Below, in pieces: positions 12,761-24,657 of a stretch of DNA of 64,000 bases (position 1 is the stretch's first letter; each line of letters opens with the position of its first letter). Origin of the DNA: Eucalyptus grandis (taxonomy: Eukaryota > Streptophyta > Magnoliopsida > Myrtales > Myrtaceae). Both the position numbers and the translations under genes were made by a program. Under the pieces are notes generated by a model. That model ran no database searches and was not told the origin of the DNA. It was given only the letters and a program-made list of their open reading frames with translations. The DNA is taken from the NCBI RefSeq assembly GCF_016545825.1, contig NC_052615.1, forward strand, positions 18,096,520-18,160,519, written 5' to 3'.

Positions 12761-14548
12761 ATGGCCAGCGTTGAGGTATATTCACCTATTTGCTTTTAGC
12801 TTCTTGAGTTTGGCTCATCTTCAATGGATGAAATTCCAAGGGAAATAAGGGTTGATCTGCTCTTTTATTGATTCGTTGCCGACGATGGTCGACCCGATCC
12901 TTGATTCCATTGACCTTTTTTGCATTTTCAGCAACTTTTTTGGCCCTTGAGTGATTGTTATTTAGTTTCCAGTATCGTATTCTTTGCATTTGAGTAGCTT
13001 GATCGCGTCCATTTGTCCATAGAGTAAGTTGTAAAGATATATGGCCTTTGATGATCATTCATGATATATATATATGCGCTCATAGCTGAGTGTTCGACCA
13101 GATCGATCAAAAAGTGTTTTGGGTGATCCGTCGTGCGAGGTGTATACTCAGCGCACACGATAATGACTTGAGCTTTAGATCTCATAAATCAGAACCGATC
13201 AAACCACAGGGATGTTCATGCCATGAGATTTTCAATTGATTTGTCATCAGTCTAGATAGAAAAACAAAATAAAGGAAAATAAAGTGGCTTGCTTATATTG
13301 AATCCTTTTTCTTAGATGTTTTGTGGGACACTAGAACTAAATATCATGCATAAAGAGTAGCACAAGATCAAAACATCCTAGTGTCCTTTAACTGAGATGA
13401 TATTTGATCTGTTCTTCATTTTCTTTATCACTGTTTGTAATAAGTAGATCAAGGGCCTTGGCAATCGATAAGTTTTCAGCTAAGTGTACTCAGCGTATAC
13501 AATATCGACTTGATCTTTGGATCTCATGAATCAGAACCCATCAAACCATAGGGATGCTCATGCCATGAAATTTTTTATTAATTTGTCATCAGTCTACAGA
13601 GAAAAACAAAGGAAAATAAACTGGCTTGCTTCTTGGATCCTTTTTCTTACATGTTTTCTGGTACATTAAATTTACATATGATGCATAAAGAATAGAACAA
13701 GATCAAACCATCCTAGTGCACTTTGACTAAGATGATACTTGATCTGTTCTTCATTTTCTTTATCACTGTTTGTAATAAGTAGATCAAGAGCCTTGGCAAT
13801 CAAAACAACTGAAAACGTAGTACATCCAATAGTTAAATTGCAGTGCATATTTGACAGTAAGAAAATGGAAGAGTTACACTATTTAATTACGGTCATCTAC
13901 TTCATAAAAGTAAATGTTAGCTTTTCAGAGCAAATTTAATAAGGTTTAACAAGTGCCTAAGAGCACTCTTTTACATCTTTCATTATTTTTTATATCTGTA
14001 GGAGTTTAGATTTGGCAATCTGATTGATGATCATTTGACTTGCAGGTTGCACAAGCTACAACATTGCCTGAGGAGAAGGCACCCGAGGTGACAGAGACAG
14101 AGGAAGCGCTCGCGGAAGAAGTGGCCACCCCAGCCGTGACCGAGGAACCCGTAGTCGATGCACCAGCTGCCGAGGAGTCAGTTCCCGCAGTAGAATCTGA
14201 GACGCCGGCAGAAGTCGAAACCAAGGAAGTCGTGGAGGAAACCAAGGCCGAAGAGCCAGCAGAGCCAGCCGTTGCCGAGGAGACCACTAGGGAACTGGAT
14301 ATCACCGAGACCCCGGCCGCTCCTGCTGAGGCGGAAGCCCCCGCCGCTCCAGCCGAGGAGGAGGCGCCAGCCGCTCCTGCCGAGGAGACGCCAGCAGCTC
14401 CTGCTGAAGTGGACGTGCCTGCTGCCCCTGCCAAGGAGGAAGCTCCGTCGCCGCCGACACCACACCTGTCGCCCCTGCCGAGGAGGTTGCACCGGCTGCT
14501 CCTGCTGAGGAGACTCCAGCCAAGGTGGAAGCACCGGCAGCGGAGTAA
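12761..14548 (+). CDS. Hev b 5-like acidic Ala/Pro/Glu-rich protein, two exons, apparent 1-nt frameshift near the 3' end
   Basis: Exon 1 (12761-12775) encodes only MASVE. Exon 2 starts at 14046 after a 1.27-kb intron with GT-AG ends. The mature reading MASVE-VAQATTLPEEKAPEVT matches the start of the latex acidic protein family known from Hev b 5. The rest is a low-complexity, very acidic chain of Ala, Pro, Glu, Val and Thr with repeated APAAPAEE modules, expected to be disordered. No signal peptide or membrane segment is seen, and the molecular function of the family is unknown. Near 14446-14456 the frame slips by one base. The literal frame becomes Arg/Leu-rich and stops at 14586-14588. The neighbouring frame keeps the acidic APAEE pattern and ends ...APAAE with TAA at 14546-14548. 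One missing G, in a CCGG context, would explain it. Confidence 0.75.
13139..13801. repeat. Tandem duplication inside the Hev b 5-like intron
   Basis: Two direct copies of about 320 bp (about 13139-13466 and 13485-13801) share 'agatctcataaatcagaacc', 'gggatgttcatgccatga' and 'ctgttcttcattttctttat' in the same order with scattered substitutions. The duplication is intronic, so it should not alter the protein. Confidence 0.8.
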
Positions 14549-15248
14549 GGACGATCCGGCACTCGAGCTGCATTCGAGGAAGCTTTGAGTAGAGATCATC
14601 CCACTGGTATTCAGGAAGAGAGTGTGCAAGTAAATGCGGTGGTGGTGTGTCTACTCTTTTTTAGTTATGATGGGGTTCTTGGGTTTCTAGGTTTGCATGT
14701 TGAAGTTGGTCAGGTTTTGCTCATTGTGTCTTTTTTTCTTCCTTGGTTTAGTTTCTTACTATATTAAATATGGACTAGACCATGTTGTGGTACTGCTACT
14801 ATGGTTTGCTCGAGTCTAGAAGATGCCCGCTCGGAGCCACGTCAAGGTCCGCCGCCGCCGCAAGAATGGCTGATAATTGTTTTATTTGAGGCGAGGCTGT
14901 GTTTGCTTTTTTGGGGGGCGATGGTCGGAGGATTGCGGCAGAGGAAGGCTGCGATGTTTGGCGCCGAGAGGGGGGCTTCATATGATTACTAGCAATGTGT
15001 GATGAGATATGAATAATGAAATTTGCTATTTCTCCTAGTTCCATGATGTTATGCTCCCTAGAATATCTTATTGCGCGTCTGTTTTGGAAGCGATGTTGAG
15101 GTTTCAAGAAGCTGCCGCCGACCCAAGATGAAACTTCGTCTTTGATGATAAGGGGTAGCCTCTAAAGTTTATTGCGAGCGGAAGATACTGTGATTCGAAT
15201 ATGGATTTTGTCAAACTTCATTCAAAAATAGGGTGAAGCGACATAACT

Positions 15249-15520
15249 TTTAGCTGGTCTAACCTAACCATTAACATAATCATTTCCTGCCCACTCATCT
15301 AGTTCTCTTCTTCCACATTGAGAATATAACAATTAAGCGATCGCGTGTCTCGGTTGCTTGGTTGATTAAGGCAGCTATAAGCTTGTAGCCGATCTAAATT
15401 AACCATGTAGATAATCGTTTCTTGTCCACTCTTCTAGTTCTCTTCTTCTACTTCGAAAATAGAATGATTACCCCGCCGCACTTCTCGCTTGCTTGACTGA
15501 TTAAGGCGGCATTTAAGCTT
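15249..15520. repeat. Two-copy tandem repeat, about 130-bp unit
   Basis: The blocks 'gctggtctaacctaaccatt...cactcatctagttctcttcttc' and 'gccgatctaaattaaccatg...cactcttctagttctcttcttc' recur in order. Each is followed by a 'ttgcttg.ttgattaaggc' block. It lies downstream of the Hev b 5-like gene. Confidence 0.7.
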
Positions 15521-16600
15521 TTAGTCGATGCGAGGCCCCCTTGATTTAGCTCTAGGAAAGGACCGGATTTTGCGCAAGCAATGGGCGCGACATCTAAATA
15601 GAGGGCATGTCCCTCATCCCCTTTGTTTAAGGAGGAAAAAAAGGTGGACTGGATCTCCACGGAGAGAGAGAGAGAGATTCTATTGATTACTGCTAAAGTA
15701 GAATCCCACTCCCACTTTACTTCTCTGATCTATCTTGTTTTCTCTGTTCCGTGTCACGCTTGAATAAAAGTCGCGCGATTGATTGGCGCCCATTTTATCT
15801 TTCAATCGAAGCGTCGTGTCGTGTGACTCCTTTATGCGTATCCTTTTTGACGTTGAGCGGGAGCGCAGACGTCGTAATTTAGCAAAAGCCCCCTTCAGAT
15901 GCGCCAAGGGATAAGCTTCGAGGACTTGATAACAAGGTTTACAAGTCGTTTTCTGATGTAATTGATGAGAAGTAGGCGAAAGAGGTCAATTAAAAATTGT
16001 CACTCTTTTCGAGATGAAAATTATTTGTGGAAATTTCCCTCTCCCTGTCTCCCTGTCTCTCTCAACTCAAGTGGAACCTTCTTTTGAAGCTAATTGGTTT
16101 GCCCTAGAGCGCCTTTCCTATATGAAAACGAAGGTTCTGCTCGTCAAGTTGCTGAAGTTGTTGACGAAGACTTTAGCCTAATGAATTCAGTCGAATGCAG
16201 TGAGATGTACAATTGCAGTTGCACGTTGCTTCTTTTTTCGTTCGGCCTGAGCAGATCTACATTTATAAGCAAGACAACCATTCTAGGCAATTCCTCACAT
16301 TTGCCAACCGCTACAGCATAGAAGCCGAATCCAAAAGCCGGAATAGCTCCCTCCCCTAACCTTTGTTTGTAATGCCTTAGAACCGTGCAACATGAAAGAA
16401 AACGTGAACAACATCAAAATGTAGTCAAAGCTCAACAGGTAATGCACCAGCCAAAACCCGAGATTGCTCGTGCTTACAGATCTCTGCCTATTTTGAATGT
16501 TTATTTACCCTGAAGCTCTTTCTCCCTCACAAGAGATGACAAGGCAGACCTTCCTCGAAAGCAAGCTCTCGGAGCCTTGTTGTCTAAACCCTCTATAGCC
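15521..16600. other. Intergenic, nothing recognised
   Basis: Short open frames only, no domain or repeat identified. Homology with the other UPL5 units begins only at about 16601, so this is unique flank. Confidence 0.4.
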
Positions 16601-17188
16601 CCCTATGCATCCATGTGGTGCATGACTGCATACATTCAACGATGGCCTATACCTATTTGATCAATGATGAAAAATTTCTGAAGGGGGTTGTAACTTCCCC
16701 AGCCCCCTCCATCGAAGTATTGAATTCATTTCCACTAACAAATACAGACAAACCATAATAGTGTGCTTGCACGCGTGCGCGGGTGGATTGGGGGGGTGTG
16801 GGGTGGGGGTGGGGAAGAGAGAGAGAGAGAGAGATGTATTGCAGTCAATCTTTCTGTATATCTACATGTCAAAGCAAAGTGACAAGTGACCATCTCTACC
16901 AGAAAAATGAAGTCCCGCACAGGGGATGAGCTTCCCTTCATCCTGCACCCAAACTTTATTTATACCCTGCATCTATAAATATATGTATGAACAGTTAAAA
17001 GAGGGGAACAACAAAGACCTCAACGACAGTAGACAGACGACACAAAATATCTACAACACCCCTTTTAAGCGTCCAATGATAGATCAGATGGTTATGATGC
17101 CCTATACGCTGTACAAGTTGAGAGATCTGAATCTTCTATGTGCAATTAAGGACTTTTTCCTACCCAAAATGATGATAAAATCGAATTG

Positions 17189-20100
17189 TCACCAAGTACC
17201 GAAGCTGCAGCCTACATGTTCTTGAGCAATGATGGAAAGACGCTGTTGCATGATGGTCATGTTGGGATAAGGTGGAAAGCACAGTCGATAAAAGCATGTA
17301 TGGGATGATGGTAGGCGGCTCACGTGCTCCGTAGACTTGTATATGTAAAGGCGAGACGCCAAACCCCGAAATCCCTCCACGGGCAGATACTTCACTGACG
17401 TCCAGAAGAAAAGGATATTCTTTTTCTGCTGTGGCGACATTTCGCTGACAATCTGCATTGGATTTACCAAGAGTATGATGAAGAGAAAAGTAATGCAGAA
17501 TTTTCATTACAACATATAAAATTAGTGAAGATAATTTTATGCCAATTAGGGAATTAACTAGGTCTCTCCAGCCATATCTAGAGGATCGTTCACCAACAGT
17601 AATGAGGTATCTTCAGGACCTACATTTTGATCCTGTGATGCAAAATTGCATCATTTCACTACTCTTCTACAATAGTTCAGCACTAAATTACCATGACTAG
17701 CGTGTTATTGGAGGAAACTTTCCACAAGTCCAACCCAAAGAAAGCTGCAATCTAAAAACCATACAAGAGTACAAACACATTATGCATCCAACAATCACAG
17801 TCTGTCCATAATGCATTGCCATGGAAACTAGCCTCCACCATGCATCTTGCGTGGTTGAGTCACAGAGCCTAGACATTAGGAATTTTCATCTTTCATACTT
17901 TATATTAAAAATCCAATGCCTTTTAAAGCAAGGGCAATCTTTCCTCCCCGCAGAGTCCAGGCTAAGAAATGCAGAGAACCATTTTTATGCTTGAGATAGT
18001 CAAGAGAGCATCTGTACAGATTATCTTTCAGGAGCACACACCTGCAAACCTAGCCATGTAAATAGAGCCCATACTAACATAAGAATGCTTCCTACTTATT
18101 TATTAAGTTTTGGTTGATAAAGACAGGTACCATGAAATTGCACCTTGCACTTGCGCGAGAAATTGGATGACTTACCATTCATAAGCAAGCATACTAAGGA
18201 CATGAGCAAGTGATAACCTTCTCACCTAGCAGGACATGTACTTCTGTTATGGAGAACTTGATCACACAGGTTAAAATGTTCCTCCAAAATTATGTTGGAC
18301 AGAAGAAGAGAGGTTTGCATCCATTTGGAATGTCTAAGCTAATTTTAGTAGATTGATTCTGTGATACATTCTAAGTTCAAGGGTTTTTAAACAGAAGTCT
18401 AATTCAGCAAATTTTCCCAGAGCATGCTCAGACTGACCAACTATTGGTTCCAGCTGCAAATTTATTGACAATAAGAATAAATTGAAAGAAGCTAATAATT
18501 GACCACTTCCATAACTCTAGGCCACGTTATCTCCAGTGGGAAGAAATGATGCACCCATAGATTAGACAAGCTAATTATGTCTAATAAACATATCTACTCA
18601 AGTCCCCAAGAAGATGAAGCATTCTGACTCTGCATGGCTGACTGCAAGCTTTGGCTAGCTAATTTTAGATAAGTAACCTTACGAAAATTAGAGGTATGCT
18701 AGGATTTTAGTAAATTTGCTATATCTACTTTAACTCAAATTCAAGGTTTCTTGTTTCTACTGGGCCCGTTTGGTTCAACTTTGGGGAAATTGCTTTGCAT
18801 TTCCCCAAGTATCTTTAGAGGAATGGGCATTTGATGAAGGCAAAAGTGTTTGGATACTCTCATTTTGGTGTATTTTGCAAAGTAGCTTTGAGGTGAAAAG
18901 AAAAAGGAAAAAAAGAAAAGGAAAAAGGAGGAGGAGATGCTGAAGCAGAGGGGAACGATCGGGAGGTAGCTGGAGCTGGTAGTTGTGGTGGGGGAGGCGG
19001 CTGGTGGCAATGGTGGTGGGGAGGCGGCGCACCACCGTCACCTGGTTCGTGCAGCCTCAAGGGACCCCGCCTAGGTCGCACGACCCACGCACTGCCGTCG
19101 CCTGGTTTGCGGCCTCAGGCGACACCGCCTAGGTTGCGCGACCCACGCACTGCCGTCGCCTGGGTAGTGCGACCTAGGCGGCATCGCCTAAGGCCACGTG
19201 ACCCAGGCGATGGCGGTGCGTGGGGTCGATGCCCAAGGTCCCCTGAGGTCAGGCGACCCTTCTCGGCGACCAGATCTGGCCGGTTGAGCTCCGCCAGCTG
19301 AACTTCACCGGTGGAGCAACAAGTCCAAGAAGACAGACGATGAACAGTAATTTTTTAGGATAAAAGAGGAAAACGCAATTATCAGTGAGGGCAATATTGG
19401 AAGAAAAAAATTCATTAAACCCCTATTTAGCATTCCGAAAATGCTGAAAGCCCAAAGCAGGTGGATTTCAAAGGCAAGCATTTGGCCAAGGAGACCTCCA
19501 AATGCTGAACCAAACACCTAAAATTTTTCCCAAGGGGCTTTGGGGGCTTAAAGCCTTTGGGAATGCCGAACCAAACGGGTTAGAGTTGGATTTCAGCAGA
19601 ATTCATGAATATGATTTAATGCGGTTTACTGAATTCAACCCATTCTTTGCTTCTGAATTCAGTCATAGAATAATGTTATTACTCATGATGCTTAAATGAA
19701 CCCAACAGTGCTGCCTATAACCTTTAGGCATAATGTCCAAAGGAATTTGCTCATGGCAATATCCTCCCCAATTAGGATCCAAGTCCAGCTTCATCTCTGA
19801 TATCCAAAATTTTACATAATATGGAAAACAGAATATGAGGGGCCACAGGCCTACAGCGATGAAAAGATTATGAGAAAAAAGATAATAAAAGGACAAACCA
19901 GATAACATTCAAACAAACTACCATACGCAGAGAGAGATTATTGACTCAAAAGGTAACAAATTAAATAATAAAATCCACAAACACAGGAACATACCTTCCA
20001 AAACCAGACTATCTGAGGATCATTAGATTTGTAACCATTGTACTCTGTATGTGCCTTCCAATCTTCAACAGAAATATCATTCTCACTCCCGTGTAGCATT

Positions 20101-23100
20101 TGATCAATATCTTCAAGCTCTAAACTTTGAAAAAAGAACTTCTGCAACCTCAAGTCGCTAAGAATATCACCAAAACCTTGTGCAAAATCCGATACCTGTT
20201 GAGAGATTGAGGTAACAAACCGATGTTTTATAAGAAGATCAACATAATCATTCCTATTCTTGCTATTCACCACCATGCCCTTCCCACCATCACAGAGTTC
20301 CACAACTCTCCTCAATCCCAACTCCTCAACTTCTCTCACGAATGTTAGTCCTAAAGCATCGGAATCAATAAATTCAGCATCCATTTCCAGAATCTGCTTG
20401 CAGCTATTATACATGTAAGGATCCGCATCTCTTATGTCTTCCAGAGAAATAGAATATCCACCCAATTGCAAGAAAAATACCCGATCCAAAACAATCCCTA
20501 CTTGTACTTTATGCATCAGAGCTAAGCCTATCATTCGACCAGAGAAGTTGAAATACTTGAGGTGCAGGGGTTCCACCGTAGAGGCTGCATACCAGTAAAA
20601 CAACAGAACTCAGGTAATCATAATGACCAATGTCAAATAGAGGATTTATATGTAGAGACAGAGGACAAGATGAAATAAATCATCTTAAATGTTCAAATTC
20701 CGAAACACTCAAGTGTTGATTGTCAATACTGATAAGACATTTAAAACAAAGGTAAGGGAACTGTAATAACAGAAGGGCAAGGTGACCACACAAGTAGATC
20801 TCAAAAGGTTTATTTATTTAATAACTATCAACAGCCCAGCAATCCCCAAAGAAACTTTTTATGTACCCACAGCTCCATGTAGGCACGAATTATAAAAAAA
20901 AAAAAAAAATCCCCAAAGAGATGAAGAATAACAAACTACAAGAACCAAGGGTAAAAGAGAGATTTACATAAGAAAAAATGAGATGAAAATACACTTTCAC
21001 TCCTAAAAAGTCGTGTGCATTGCACATGTTAACTGAAATCATAATGGAGAATTAACGGCTGTCACAAAATGAAATTTAGGAGAGTAATATGTTGCAGTAG
21101 AAAGTTAAGGGGCAAACATGTACAACCAAAAGTTGAAGGGGTTTTGCATTTTCCTCTTACTTGTATGAGATTTAAATACTCTACATCTAGCATGCAATTT
21201 CATTAAGACTTCAAGGTCATTGAGCCGAATGAATTCCAAGTAAACAACCCCGAATTCCTAATAGGCAAAAAAAATAGCAAAACTCAACTCTATCCCCTGG
21301 ACCAATCTTGCGTTTGTAAGGTCAACTTTCCAGCTGACACAACCCCCCAATTACTTCAATCAATCTTTATCTTTGTATGGCAATAAAACCAACTACTAAG
21401 CCTTAACTGACAACATGCAGCCATATAATCCATACAATGACATTTCACTCCACTGTGTATCTAGTTCTCTGAGACTATCTTTGTCACAAAGAATAATTGT
21501 GTGGTCTGCAAAGAGAAGGGGTTCAACATGCCAAATAACCAGGTTGCCTAAAAACTCATACTTCCAAAATCAAATAAACTTTTTTTAGTTAAACCATCGC
21601 CTTGTTCAGACCAAATTCATTTGATCCAGTTCCAACAGCTTGGTTTCAGGTCACAAAGTGTTAAATAAGAAGATCAAAACTTGACTGATTGACCCATTTG
21701 TTTCGACTCTTTTTAACTATCTTTACCATTTGTCCTTTGGCAAGGTAGTCTCTAAAATTTTACTCATTATCTACTTGGCAGGATTGACTCCCACTTCCCA
21801 TTCCTCAAAAGCCCCAATACGGTGATCTACCATCACTAGCCTTACTCTTCTTCCTACAAGAAAAAACTTTCAAACCCATCTATCATCATCTTCAAAATAT
21901 TAGCCACCATAGCACATTCATAGTTAGTACTCATCCAATGACACGACCTCTCTCTCTCCCTGCACAAGAGCACTCTGGCAGTTGCAGAATAAGCAAGAAA
22001 AACAAGAGGCAGAAATATCGAACGAGCAATAGTAGGAAGGCAATGAAAATGAGTTAAACCTAGGTCTTGAACCTAACTGACAGGGTATTTGCGCAGTTCA
22101 TCAATCCTTTGTGCTGCTTGTTCAACTTTTCTATCTGAAACTCTTGGTTCTGATTCTGTTTTGGTGGAAACCAAACAGGAATGTCAAAGCTGCCAACCCA
22201 CTTGTATTCACTCTACATCCTAGGGCTTTGAGTGCTAATTATATGTCAAACTCCATTCAATATGCCGAAATGATAAGCACTCCATCATCCACTTTTTTTG
22301 GTTTCACAAAATCTAAGGACAACAACCAGCATTTTAAACAAAATCACACACATTGCCATGCAATATTACCTGGATTTGGGTAGAACCTTCTGCGATCATT
22401 GGGACATGCTACAAAAAGAGGATTTTGCTGATTGAAAATAGCTTGGCAAACCAGAACAAACCACTCGCGCAAGACACCAGGACCAGTTGCTTCCTCATTT
22501 TTAAATTCCATAAATATACCCCCATGCAAAGATTCAGCTTCTGCATTAGCTATATACTCAAATGATTCTGACAATAACTGAGACCTGTCGATCAGCATCT
22601 CATGTTGTTCCTCAAAGTCTTCTTTCACTTCAGGGAACATCATCATCACTAAGTGCCTCCTAGACTCAAAATCCATGATATCTTTGTGCTCAAGAAGCCA
22701 TTTGTGATCATCATTTCGCTTTGCATAACGGACAACAAGCATACACAATGCACGGTTCCTCATGCTCAAAATCGTCCAAAATTTTTCCTCAGAACCCAAA
22801 TAAAGTTTAGAAATGGCATTCAGTTCTTTCAAAATAGTAAGATATCTAGACCACGCTGGATGTGCAATATCAATTTCCCCACTTACCTTTGCAGATAAGC
22901 GCTGCTCCATTCCAGAAAGGCACTCATCCATCTTCTTTAGCATGTCCACAAAGATACTATAAAGCGATTCGACCTCTTCCTTACACAACAGAACATCGTG
23001 GTGTTCATTTTCCATAGGCAAAGAGATTGGATGCTCGAAACCCTTGTATCCAGACATTACAGTTCGCAAAGGGCGCAAGAACATGGTGAAATCATTGACA

Positions 23101-24176
23101 TCGTTCCAACTCCCCACACTCGCTGCTGATATGAGGGACACTTCCATATCTTTGGACAACTTACCTGCCAGCTCTTTAACGAAAGGGAATATCTCTTTTA
23201 TAGATATCGCTCTCTTTACACTTTCCGTATGTTCCGATACCCATTGAACCTTAATAACCTCCATCATCGACCCCAGACTACTCCGGCAAGACAAGTACAA
23301 GGGGTCATGAGAAGCTATTCTCCTGAGCAACTTACAAAACTCCAGCACTATCGGTGCACAGCGCGATCGCAAAGACTTTGGCAACTCGGTTATACATGAT
23401 TCGAGGAAATGCCTAATTGACTCCTCGGCATGCTCCTTGTTACCCCTAATTGACGACATGTAGAGCATAACAAGCGCCGAAGGCGCAGAGGATGACATAA
23501 ATATCTGAAGATGCCCAGTAGCTGGATCACCATCATCCTTAGGAGTCATCGACAAGTATTCCGATATCCTAGTTCTAATAGTTTTAAGAGCATAGGGCAC
23601 AGTTTCACCTTTACAAAGACGGCAAACAAGAGAAATCATGTCATCGATGATTTGCCAAGCCTGCGGGTGCCCCGTGCTCCGCATTCGGCCAACCAAATGC
23701 AGCCCGGCATCATTCTGGATAGCGCACTCGGCCAAAGATTTCTCGCACTGCAGCTGCTTCCCTCTGTAAATCAGCCTCTGCTCAATGACGGGAATTCCAG
23801 TGATCAGTTGAATCCGCTCGTGCACCGACTGCACGGTATCGCTGGAATTGGCCTGGAAGACCAAGGTCTTGCCCTCCGAGATCATCCGCACGAAGAACTG
23901 GAGCCTTGAGGCGAAGGCCAGGCGGGCGGACGGCAAGGGGGAGTGCGGCAGGGGCCAGGGCACCCGGCCGGAGCTGGAGCTGCTGGCGTGGGCGAACGCG
24001 GGGTGCGGGTGCTGGACCGAGTACAGCTCGTCCTTTCGCATCCGAATGCTGAGTAAATCGGCCGCGAACTCGTCGTCGAAGGCCGTAGGGGCATAATCGT
24101 CCAACTTTCGCTTCGCGGCGGCGGAGGCGAGGCGGCGGCTGTCGTTCGCGGGGTTGGGATCGGCGAGCGAAGACAT
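17189..24176 (-). CDS. UPL5: UPL5-type HECT E3 ubiquitin-protein ligase, copy A (full length)
   Basis: Three minus-strand exons (24176-22370, 20584-19995, 17452-17189) give 886 aa, close to Arabidopsis UPL5. All junctions are GT-AG. The ATG at 24176 follows an in-frame TTG and starts MSSLADPNP. Residues 22-50 carry KRKLDDYAP and IRMRKDE, also seen in UPL5 of other plants. A ubiquitin-like domain covers about 92-166 (LQFFVRMISEGKTLVF to GLHLVGRMRST). A helical middle follows. The HECT domain covers about 536-884: the N-lobe begins FEYIANAEAESLHGGIF, and the C-lobe lies in exon 3 with LPSSHTCFYRLCFPPYP, catalytic Cys about 852. HECT ligases pass ubiquitin through this Cys to the substrate; Arabidopsis UPL5 targets WRKY53 in leaf senescence. 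Of the four copies this is the best candidate for the ancestral, functional gene. Intron 2 holds a TIR element. Confidence 0.93.
18762..19579. mobile_element. TIR element in intron 2 of UPL5 copy A
   Basis: The ends GGGCCCGTTTGGTTC and GAACCAAACGGG are inverted repeats. Copies C and D have the uninterrupted site 'ttctacttagagttgg' at the same place, so the insertion is private to A among the copies that can be compared. The core (about 19030-19290) is GC-rich. It repeats variants of a unit built from CCTAGGTCGCACGACCCACG and ACTGCCGTCGCCT. No transposase frame is seen. It is related to 10-745. Confidence 0.75.
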
Positions 24177-24600
24177 CAACGGCCCACGCGCCGCCGTGGA
24201 CGTCGGTCGCCGCGGCGGGGAAGGAGCTCAACGAGCCGGGGGCGGCGGGGATCGCCGGGGGCCTCTAAAACCCTAGAATTCCGCTGATCGGGCGACGCCG
24301 CCGGGGCAGCAGCTAGACAACAGAAACCCAAGAAACGCACCGGGCGGCCGAGCGAGCGGGGGCGGGAGGAGAGAGGAAGGGGGCGATCGGCGACGGCGAC
24401 GGCGACGGCGGGGGGGGGGGCGGGGGCGGGGGCGGGGGCGGTAGAGAGAGAAGCGATTTGGTGAGTGTGAAAGAAGAGAGAGAAAGAGAGAGAAAGCCGG
24501 CTCTGTGGAAGCAGCAGAGTCATCAATGGAGGTAGAGAGAGAGAAAGAGAGATTTTAGACTGTCTTCTTACGCTAAGAGGAAATCAAAGGCAAAAAGAAA
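24177..24600 (-). promoter_or_regulatory. 5' leader and proximal promoter of UPL5 copy A
   Basis: On the coding strand the leader is CT-rich (GA on the plus strand, 24440-24555) and GC-rich near the ATG. It contains a G-rich run (24411-24440, plus strand). Equivalent GA-rich and (GGC)n leaders precede copies B, C and D, so the core promoter was duplicated with the gene. The transcription start was not located. Confidence 0.45.
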
Positions 24601-24603
24601 AAG

Positions 24604-24605
<2 letters not shown>

Positions 24606-24650
<45 letters not shown>
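24606..24650. repeat. (TA)n microsatellite upstream of UPL5 copy A
   Basis: About 22 TA dinucleotides. Copies B, C and D have short A-rich sequence at this place instead. Confidence 0.95.

Positions 24651-24657
<7 letters not shown>

Noticed and set aside
14006..14629. Long minus-strand Ser/Ala/Gly-rich open frame opposite the Hev b 5-like gene
   Set aside because: It is the mirror of a GC-rich, low-complexity coding exon and has no start context, splice support or domain.
22111..22383. Plus-strand frames with similar counterparts at 38078, 50942 and 60955
   Set aside because: They recur only because intron 1 is duplicated in all four units; they show no domain and lie antisense in the intron.
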